A stretch of 20,294 nucleotides of DNA, from assembly GCA_964515915.1 (NCBI GenBank), contig CAZEXM010000036.1:1-20294 (forward strand), given 5' to 3'. The translations under genes were made by a program, and so were the position numbers. The notes beneath the pieces were generated by a model. It saw only the letters and a program-made list of their open reading frames with translations. It made no database searches and was not told the DNA's origin. This document shows positions 15,408 to 20,294 of this stretch, piece after piece. Origin of the DNA: JAHOYW01 sp964515915. Its GTDB lineage: Bacteria > Verrucomicrobiota > Lentisphaeria > Victivallales > Victivallaceae. How positions within the stretch are numbered: the stretch's first letter is position 1; each line of letters opens with the position of its first letter.

Positions 15408-16058
15408 TTAAACTAATGGCGGATAAGCGGAAAAATCTCTGATTTTGTATACCAATTCTTCAATTTTTTGACCAATATCACAGCTCTGAGACAACTCGGC
15501 GATGCGCTTCCCGCAGCGGTCTAATTCGCTGGGGAGAAGGATTTTTGAAAACAATTCAGAGGCGTGCAGCAGACTCACCAGAGCCGCGTCTTTCGGATCA
15601 GCTTTGTCATTACCCAAAACTAATTGACGTATCCTGATTTCAACATTAACAATTTCCTTGTTATTGATCAAAGGATATCGCCGATCCGGGAATATCCACA
15701 AAATCTTCTTGTCAACTTCCTTTAAAATTCCTTTTTTGAGCAATTCAGCCAAAACCAGTTCCTCAAGCCGCCTGGCATGCGGCATCAAAACTTGTAAAAT
15801 ACGATCAATCCTCGCTTCCTCTTTATGTGATTCCTTGAAAATCTCCAGAACTTTATTCAAAATCTGTGATTTTGTAAGACTGGTGTCGAGAATATATAAA
15901 TGCTCTTTATCAGTGGATATTTTCTTCAAAAAACTTAATTCCGTCAAAACGGCACCAATAATCACGGTTCCTAAAACAGGATCCCGCGCTTCCACCATCA
16001 CTTTACCGCTATTCTCATCAAGCGCCAGCAAATAAATTTCTTCCGCAAAAGAAAGCAT
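15408..16058 (-). CDS. GPP34/GOLPH3-fold protein
   Basis: A 216-residue, mainly helical protein of the GPP34 (Golgi phosphoprotein 3, Vps74) family, whose eukaryotic members bind phosphatidylinositol-4-phosphate at Golgi membranes. The family pattern is visible throughout: LSFAEEIYLLALDENSGKV at 2-20, GAVLTELSFLKK at 35-46, and RRLEELVLAELLKKGIL at 96-112. The hairpin ILWIFPDRRYPL at 119-130 sits where GOLPH3 has its membrane-inserting loop, and DAALVSLLHASELF at 157-170 matches the ALIYLAHASDVL helix of GOLPH3. There is no signal peptide or membrane segment. GAAGGAGG lies at an ideal distance from the ATG, and a near-consensus promoter precedes it. Its bacterial function is unknown; a peripheral membrane or lipid-head-group role is inferred from family only. 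Confidence 0.85.
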   Translation of the reverse strand: MLSFAEEIYLLALDENSGKVMVEARDPVLGTVIIGAVLTELSFLKKISTDKEHLYILDTSLTKSQILNKVLEIFKESHKEEARIDRILQVLMPHARRLEELVLAELLKKGILKEVDKKILWIFPDRRYPLINNKEIVNVEIRIRQLVLGNDKADPKDAALVSLLHASELFSKILLPSELDRCGKRIAELSQSCDIGQKIEELVYKIRDFSAYPPLV

Positions 16059-16101
16059 AACAATTTCCTCCTTCTTTAATTATTAAAAACCAACGGTATA
16101 C

Positions 16102-16130
16102 ATTATACATTAAATTACAATAATAATCAA
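16102..16130 (-). promoter_or_regulatory. sigma-70 promoter for the GPP34 gene
   Basis: On the minus strand TTGATT at 16125-16130 (4 of 6) is followed by a 17-base spacer and a perfect TATAAT at 16102-16107. The -35 overlaps the stop codon of the AraC gene. Transcription would start near 16095, about 37 bases before the ATG. GPP34, and perhaps recQ after it, can thus be transcribed apart from the regulator. Confidence 0.65.
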
Positions 16131-16897
16131 TGCTGCAGCTTCCTGAATATCGCCGGAGACATGCAGCGCATCTTAATAAATATCCTTGAAAAATAGTGAC
16201 GGTCACAAAAACCGGTGCGCTCGGCAATTTCGTCTATCGTCAATTTGGAATAACGAAGCAGTAAACACGATTCGTTAATACGCTTATGCATCAGGAAACG
16301 CTGCGGAGCTAAACCGGTTTCCTCCTTAAACAAACGCGCAAAGGCATTGGGATTCATTCCGGCAATATCAGCAAACATCTGATTTATCAGCCGGTCAGAG
16401 TAATTCCGTTCCATAAACTCAATCACCCTGAGCACCCGGACATCGTTCCAGCGCTGCTGCAGTTTCTCCTTCGGGATACGCAGTAACATCAACTGTGCCA
16501 ACAGCAGGCATTTCATCGACAATTCCAGCTGCGGAACATTTTCCTGAGCCAGAAACCCGGTCAAATCATCAATTACAGCCAAAGCCTCTTTGTCGTTTTT
16601 CCAGGACATGATTATCCCGGAACAGATATCAAAAGGCTCGCGAGCCTGAAAATGCAGATAAAAGTGATCCATCATTCCATCATTATGGGAGGAGTAACTT
16701 GTATCAGGCGAGATCAAAATGATTTTACGCGGTGATAATTTGTATTCTTTGCCTTCGGAAATTATTTTGGCGGAATCATTGAAATTGCAATAAATACGCC
16801 AAAACGGCGCCGCCAAATCGCGGATATGCCATTTAGCCAGATGGCTGTGGTGGCAAACCAAAACTCTGATTTCGGGATTATAATAAGCTTTATGCAT
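16127..16897 (-). CDS. AraC-family transcriptional regulator
   Basis: A DNA-binding regulator of about 256 residues from the chosen start. The first 150 or so residues form a cupin-like effector domain (PFWRIYCNFN, then KIILISPDTSY and DHFYLHF). The last 100 form the double helix-turn-helix of the AraC type, with FADIAGMNPNAFARLFKEE and the conserved second motif IDEIAERTGFCDRHYFSRIFIK. The frame stays open upstream to a GTG at 16990 and an ATG at 16981. I prefer ATG at 16897 because a good promoter (16930-16959) lies inside the upstream codons and the family domain begins just after it. Its Shine-Dalgarno is weak (GAAAG). It is divergent from manA and could control it; the inducer, probably a sugar-related ligand as in many relatives, is not known. 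Confidence 0.88.
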   Translation of the reverse strand: MHKAYYNPEIRVLVCHHSHLAKWHIRDLAAPFWRIYCNFNDSAKIISEGKEYKLSPRKIILISPDTSYSSHNDGMMDHFYLHFQAREPFDICSGIIMSWKNDKEALAVIDDLTGFLAQENVPQLELSMKCLLLAQLMLLRIPKEKLQQRWNDVRVLRVIEFMERNYSDRLINQMFADIAGMNPNAFARLFKEETGLAPQRFLMHKRINESCLLLRYSKLTIDEIAERTGFCDRHYFSRIFIKMRCMSPAIFRKLQH

Positions 16898-16929
16898 AGA
16901 ACAATACTTTCTATTTAAATGGACTAAAT

Positions 16930-16959
16930 ATAATAACTGCTTTATGCACAAACTTCCAA
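16930..16959 (-). promoter_or_regulatory. candidate promoter of the AraC gene
   Basis: On the minus strand TTGGAA at 16954-16959 (4 of 6), an 18-base spacer and TATTAT at 16930-16935 (5 of 6). It would give a leader of about 26 bases before the ATG at 16897 and argues against the longer in-frame starts. Confidence 0.5.
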
Positions 16960-17109
16960 TCGGGAACGATTTTTTCTGCATATTCCGCACTTTGTTAGCT
17001 GGGAGATGTGTCTCGCTTCAAACTTTGGCCCGGCAATAAAACTTCATCCGGACTGGATTTTTTTGCCGCAACAAGTAAAAAATCTCGGTAAATATTTTGC
17101 TTTTCCGCT

Positions 17110-17133
17110 TTAGCGCATTAGATTAAACGCTAA
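17110..17133. promoter_or_regulatory. dyad upstream of manA, possible operator
   Basis: TTAGCG at 17110-17115 and CGCTAA at 17128-17133 form a perfect 6-bp inverted repeat around a 12-base AT-rich centre, ending 28 bases before the manA start. A -10-like TAATAT overlaps its right half (17131-17136). It sits in the divergent region between the AraC gene and manA. AraC-family proteins usually bind direct repeats, so a different regulator is equally possible. Confidence 0.35.
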
Positions 17134-17161
17134 TATAAATTCATACAAAGAGATATAAAAA

Positions 17162-18166
17162 ATGATAGACCGCGATAAATTATACCCTTTAATTTTTAAA
17201 CCAATATATCTCGGTAAAATGTGGGGCGGTACCCAGATTAAGGATGTTTTGAAACGAGATGACCTGCCTGATTCGGAAGATGCTATCGGTGAATCATGGG
17301 AGCTGGTGGATCGCGAAGACGAACAGAGCGTCGTCGTCAACGGCCCCCTGAAAGGCGCCGGCATCTCACAATTGGTAAAACACTACGGCAAGGCCTTGCT
17401 GGGAAGTAAATATACCGGCGCGCGCTTTCCTTTGCTGGTGAAAATTATTGATGCCGGCGAACGCCTCTCGCTGCAAGTGCATCCCGACGAACAGGCTTGT
17501 GCCCGCCTGGGTGGCGGTGCGGAACCAAAGACTGAAATGTGGTATATTCTCAAGGCCCGGAAAGGCGCGAAAATAATGGCCGGAGTGAACCCGCGCAGTA
17601 CCAAACAGCAATTATTACATACTATACAGAGCGCTGAAGTCGAAAAACATTTGCAGGTTTTTCATTCTGAACCCGGCGACGCTTATTTTATCAGCAGCGG
17701 CACCCTGCACGCTATCGGCGAAGGCAATTTACTGCTTGAGATCCAGCAAAACAGCGACACGACATATCGGGTCAGCGACTGGGGACGCGTTGACGGCAAT
17801 GGCAATTCCAGAGAACTGCACCTGGAAGAAGCTTTGGAATCAATAAATTATATAAACCGCGCCTCGCCGCGCATTCCAGGCGTGGTCGGTATCGTTAATC
17901 ACAATCGAAAATTCCCGGTGGTCAACCGCTGCCGCTTTTTCTCAGTCGATGATTTACGTTTAATCGGTGAATGGAATGACGACACAAGCGTTTCCGGCAG
18001 CTTTCATTTGATAACTTGTATTAATAAACATATCAGGATCAGCACTAAAGACAGTGATCTTGATTTAAATCCGGGGCAGACCTGCCTGATTCCAGCCGGC
18101 GTGGGAGCTTATCGCGTTCTTCCTATGGAACCGGGCGAAACTGATGTCCTCAGGACCACTCTTTAA
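17162..18166 (+). CDS. manA: mannose-6-phosphate isomerase, class I
   Basis: A 334-residue zinc cupin enzyme interconverting mannose-6-phosphate and fructose-6-phosphate in the cytosol, for mannose use or for making GDP-mannose precursors. It opens with PIYLGKMWGG typical of the family. Zinc ligands are visible as Q105 and H107 in LSLQVHPDE, E125 in PKTEMWYIL and H183 in GTLHAIG. The active-site stretch TTYRVSDWGR is at 200-209. The length matches the short Bacillus-type ManA rather than the 390-residue E. coli form. AGAGAT lies upstream of the ATG. The gene is divergent from an AraC regulator with a dyad in between, and argS follows after 34 bases, so the two may be co-transcribed. Confidence 0.93.
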   Translation: MIDRDKLYPLIFKPIYLGKMWGGTQIKDVLKRDDLPDSEDAIGESWELVDREDEQSVVVNGPLKGAGISQLVKHYGKALLGSKYTGARFPLLVKIIDAGERLSLQVHPDEQACARLGGGAEPKTEMWYILKARKGAKIMAGVNPRSTKQQLLHTIQSAEVEKHLQVFHSEPGDAYFISSGTLHAIGEGNLLLEIQQNSDTTYRVSDWGRVDGNGNSRELHLEEALESINYINRASPRIPGVVGIVNHNRKFPVVNRCRFFSVDDLRLIGEWNDDTSVSGSFHLITCINKHIRISTKDSDLDLNPGQTCLIPAGVGAYRVLPMEPGETDVLRTTL

Positions 18167-18200
18167 ACAAAGCACTTGTGCTTATCTTCCAGGAATAATA

Positions 18201-20003
18201 ATGAACTCTTTTAAATGTATTAATGAACTGGCGGCTTTCCTGCAAAAGGAATTTCCCCAGGCTCAATTTCCTGAAAATTGGAATATTGCCGTTGACAAAT
18301 GCCCGCCGAATATGAGCGGCGATTTGACTGTGAACTGTTTCCGCTTCGCAAAAATTCTGCGCGGCGCGCCCGATAAAATCGCGGCTAAGGTTTTAGCGTT
18401 TTTCAATACCCGCGCCGACGTTGTCCGGGCTGAAAAAATCAAGGCTTTTGTCAATATAACCCTGAGTCCGGGCGCGGTTTACCGTGATTCCGCCGGTGCC
18501 CTTGAGGATTTACTGAATAGTGCTCAGCTCCCGGCAGCCGGGCAAAAACGGGTTTTAATAGAATATTCGGCTCCGAACACCAACAAACCGCAGCACCTCG
18601 GACATGTCCGCAACAATACATTGGGAATGAGTTTGGCGTCTTTGTTTTCACGTGTCGGGCATGATGTCATTCAAATAAACCTGGTCAATGACCGCGGCAT
18701 TCATATCTGCAAATCCATGCTGGCCTACGAGCGTTTCGGCGCCGGCGCGACTCCTGAATCCACCGGCGTCAAAGGCGATCATCTGGTGGGTGATTTTTAT
18801 GTTAAATACAACCATGCCCTGAAGCAGGAATTAACTGAATTGCGGCAAAGCAGGCCGGAATTTAAAGATGTCGGCGACGATAAATTATTTTTAGAAACGG
18901 AGCTCGGCAGAGCGACTCATAAAATGCTGCGGGATTGGGAAAACGGCGATGAAAAAGTTCTGGCTTTGTGGAGAAAAATGAATTCCTGGGTCTTTGCCGG
19001 TTTTAATCAGACCTACCGGCGCATGGGGATTAAATTCGACCGCACTTATCTTGAAAGTGAAACTTATCTGCTTGGCAAAGACATAGTTGCTGACGGGCTC
19101 GCGCGCGGTGTTTTCCGGAAACGCGAAGACGGCGCGATAACTATTGACCTGGGCAGGATGGGCACTAAAGTTGTCCTGCGTTCCGACGGTACGAGTGTTT
19201 ATATTACCCAGGACATCGGCACAACGCTTAAAAAATATTCCGACTATAAACCGGATGAACAAATCTGGGTTGTCGGCGACGAGCAGATTCTACATTTTAA
19301 AATGCTTTTTGAAGTCATGAAGAAACTTGGCTATGCCTGGGCGGAAGATTTACATCATTTAGCTTACGGCATGGTCAATCTGCCTTCCGGTAAAATGAAA
19401 AGCCGCGAAGGAACGGTTGTTGACGCGGACGATTTGTTTGATGAAATGGTCAATTTAGCCGGAGAAGCGTGCCGGGAACGCTATGGCGACAGTGTTTCAC
19501 CCGGGGAAATCGCCAGGCGTGCGGAAACTATTGGCATGGGCGCCTTGAAATTCATGTTGTTGAAGTTCAACCCCAAAACAACGATGCTTTTTGATCCGCG
19601 GGCCTCGGTCAAATTTGAAGGCGACACCGGCCCTTACGTTCAATACGCCTGCGCCAGGATTAATTCCATCGAACGCAAAGCCGCTGAACGCGGCCTTAAG
19701 TTTGACGCCGCCACAATCAACTGGGATTTATTGTCCACTGATGAAGAAAAAAAACTCGCCGTTACCGCGTTTTTCTATCCGCGGAGCCTGCGGCTTGCCG
19801 CGGAAAAAATGGATTGTTCAGTCTTAGTTGATTACCTGCTGGAACTGGCGAAGGCTTTTAATCGTTTTTACCGTGAATGTCCGGTACTTGCCGCTGATAA
19901 CGAGGAATTAGCCGGCGCCCGGATGGCGCTTTGCCACGCGATTCGCGCTATTCTCACAGACGGACTTAATACTTTGACTATCGAAGTGCCGGAAGCAATG
20001 TAA
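18201..20003 (+). CDS. argS: arginyl-tRNA synthetase
   Basis: A 600-residue class I synthetase that charges tRNA-Arg. Residues about 1-110 form the N-terminal tRNA D-loop-binding domain. The catalytic domain carries the HIGH-type motif HLGH at 132-135 (in QHLGHVRNN after the class mark EYSAPNTNKP) and a KMSK-equivalent KMKSREG at 398-404. The helical anticodon-binding domain fills about 465-600, with GPYVQYACARI and a C-terminus IEVPEAM close to the usual ArgS end. The frame is open back to 18144 inside manA, but ATG at 18201 is chosen because AGGA at 18191-18194 is well placed and the ArgS N-terminal domain begins there. It is complete, with nothing odd. Confidence 0.96.
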   Translation: MNSFKCINELAAFLQKEFPQAQFPENWNIAVDKCPPNMSGDLTVNCFRFAKILRGAPDKIAAKVLAFFNTRADVVRAEKIKAFVNITLSPGAVYRDSAGALEDLLNSAQLPAAGQKRVLIEYSAPNTNKPQHLGHVRNNTLGMSLASLFSRVGHDVIQINLVNDRGIHICKSMLAYERFGAGATPESTGVKGDHLVGDFYVKYNHALKQELTELRQSRPEFKDVGDDKLFLETELGRATHKMLRDWENGDEKVLALWRKMNSWVFAGFNQTYRRMGIKFDRTYLESETYLLGKDIVADGLARGVFRKREDGAITIDLGRMGTKVVLRSDGTSVYITQDIGTTLKKYSDYKPDEQIWVVGDEQILHFKMLFEVMKKLGYAWAEDLHHLAYGMVNLPSGKMKSREGTVVDADDLFDEMVNLAGEACRERYGDSVSPGEIARRAETIGMGALKFMLLKFNPKTTMLFDPRASVKFEGDTGPYVQYACARINSIERKAAERGLKFDAATINWDLLSTDEEKKLAVTAFFYPRSLRLAAEKMDCSVLVDYLLELAKAFNRFYRECPVLAADNEELAGARMALCHAIRAILTDGLNTLTIEVPEAM

Positions 20004-20069
20004 AAATACAGTCACCGGGACGTTCACGGACGAGCTCCAGCGACGACGGGCGCAATTGAACAATTCCAC

Positions 20070-20093
20070 CTCGAAAAGCGAGACTTTTTTTTT
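20070..20093 (+). terminator. possible argS terminator
   Basis: A short stem CTCG/CGAG around AAAAG (20070-20082) is followed by AC and a run of nine T. The T tract is good, but a four-pair stem is weak, so this is tentative. Confidence 0.3.
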
Positions 20094-20155
20094 AAATGAG
20101 CTGGCGATATTTCAAAAAAAGATGCGAGCGTACTTCTCTGGCGCGCTGTATTTTT

Positions 20156-20238
20156 CAAAAAATATTCCGCTAATTTTATCCATGGGTTGATTTTTTTCTA
20201 CTTATGACTAAATTAGATGATTCGGAATATTTTTTTTG
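20156..20238. repeat. large bulged inverted repeat
   Basis: The left arm at 20156-20169 (CAAAAAATATTCCG) pairs with the right arm at 20223-20238 (CGGAATATTTTTTTTG, two extra T). The pairing continues inward as CTAATTT at 20170-20176 with AAATTAG at 20210-20216, leaving a 6-base bulge (ATGATT) on one side and a loop of 33 bases. About 21 base pairs form in all. It lies in non-coding DNA downstream of argS and is not placed like that gene's terminator. Confidence 0.6.
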
Positions 20239-20294
20239 ATTGTTATACCAATTTGCATTCAAAAGGTTAGTAAAAACACGGCTAGAGACAGCCG

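Larger units (their letters stand above)
20004..20294. other. non-coding tail of the window
   Basis: No convincing gene in these 291 bases. A GC-rich stretch (about 20012-20055) gives way to AT-rich DNA with homopolymer runs, the weak terminator and the large inverted repeat. The last 16 bases (CGGCT, AGAGAC, AGCCG; 20279-20294) form a perfect 5-bp hairpin at the window edge, whose context beyond the end cannot be seen. Confidence 0.5.

Noticed and set aside
17044..17068. ATCC/GGAT stem followed by T7 in the araC-manA gap
   Set aside because: The stem has only four pairs and lies ahead of divergent genes, so no transcript is expected to end there.
20096..20173. 25-codon frame MSWRYFKKRCERTS after argS
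   Set aside because: It has no ribosome binding site, it overlaps the inverted repeat, and no relation to any known small protein is recognised.

Overview
The window reads as a chromosomal segment of a moderate-GC bacterium with good Shine-Dalgarno sites. The best guess for its source is the PVC superphylum, probably a Lentisphaerota or Kiritimatiellota-type organism. The grounds are an ECF-like sigma factor of the kind common in Planctomycetes and Lentisphaerae (here fused to an FHA domain), a rich set of sigma-control and two-component proteins, and AraC and alpha/beta-hydrolase proteins typical of that group. This placement is inferred from protein character only; there is no rRNA or other marker to settle it.

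Layout. (1) 79-1947, + strand: leuC-leuD, the two subunits of isopropylmalate isomerase (leucine synthesis), closed by a strong hairpin terminator. (2) 2051-7989: a signalling block. It holds a sigma-70 factor with a C-terminal FHA domain (+), then, convergent to it, a minus-strand pair made of a small three-helix membrane protein and a hybrid histidine kinase, and, divergent from that pair, a plus-strand pair made of a receiver-PP2C (RsbU-like) phosphatase and a STAS-domain anti-sigma-antagonist. The two pairs are fired from back-to-back promoters whose -35 boxes overlap. (3) 7990-8278: AT-rich spacer with several hairpins. (4) 8279-9274, +: alpha/beta hydrolase of the acetyl-xylan-esterase/Abhydrolase_7 type. 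(5) 9285-16897, - strand: read in transcription order, an AraC regulator, a GOLPH3/GPP34-fold protein with its own near-consensus promoter, a RecQ-family helicase, a long PurL fused to tandem PurS-like domains, and a primary-like (group 2) sigma factor 24 bp downstream of purL. (6) 17162-20003, +: class I mannose-6-phosphate isomerase and arginyl-tRNA synthetase, 34 bp apart. (7) 20004-20294: non-coding, with a large bulged inverted repeat and a hairpin at the window edge.

How it works together. The metabolic genes (leuCD, purL, manA, argS, recQ) are ordinary core functions. The notable part is 2051-7989, where four kinds of output control sit together: a sigma factor carrying a phosphothreonine-reading domain, a membrane hybrid kinase with a stand-alone copy of what looks like its own sensor module, a receiver-controlled PP2C phosphatase, and a STAS protein. 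No RsbW-type anti-sigma kinase and no Hanks-type Ser/Thr kinase is present, so the partners of the STAS and FHA domains must be elsewhere. No tRNA, rRNA, CRISPR array, insertion sequence or phage gene was seen.
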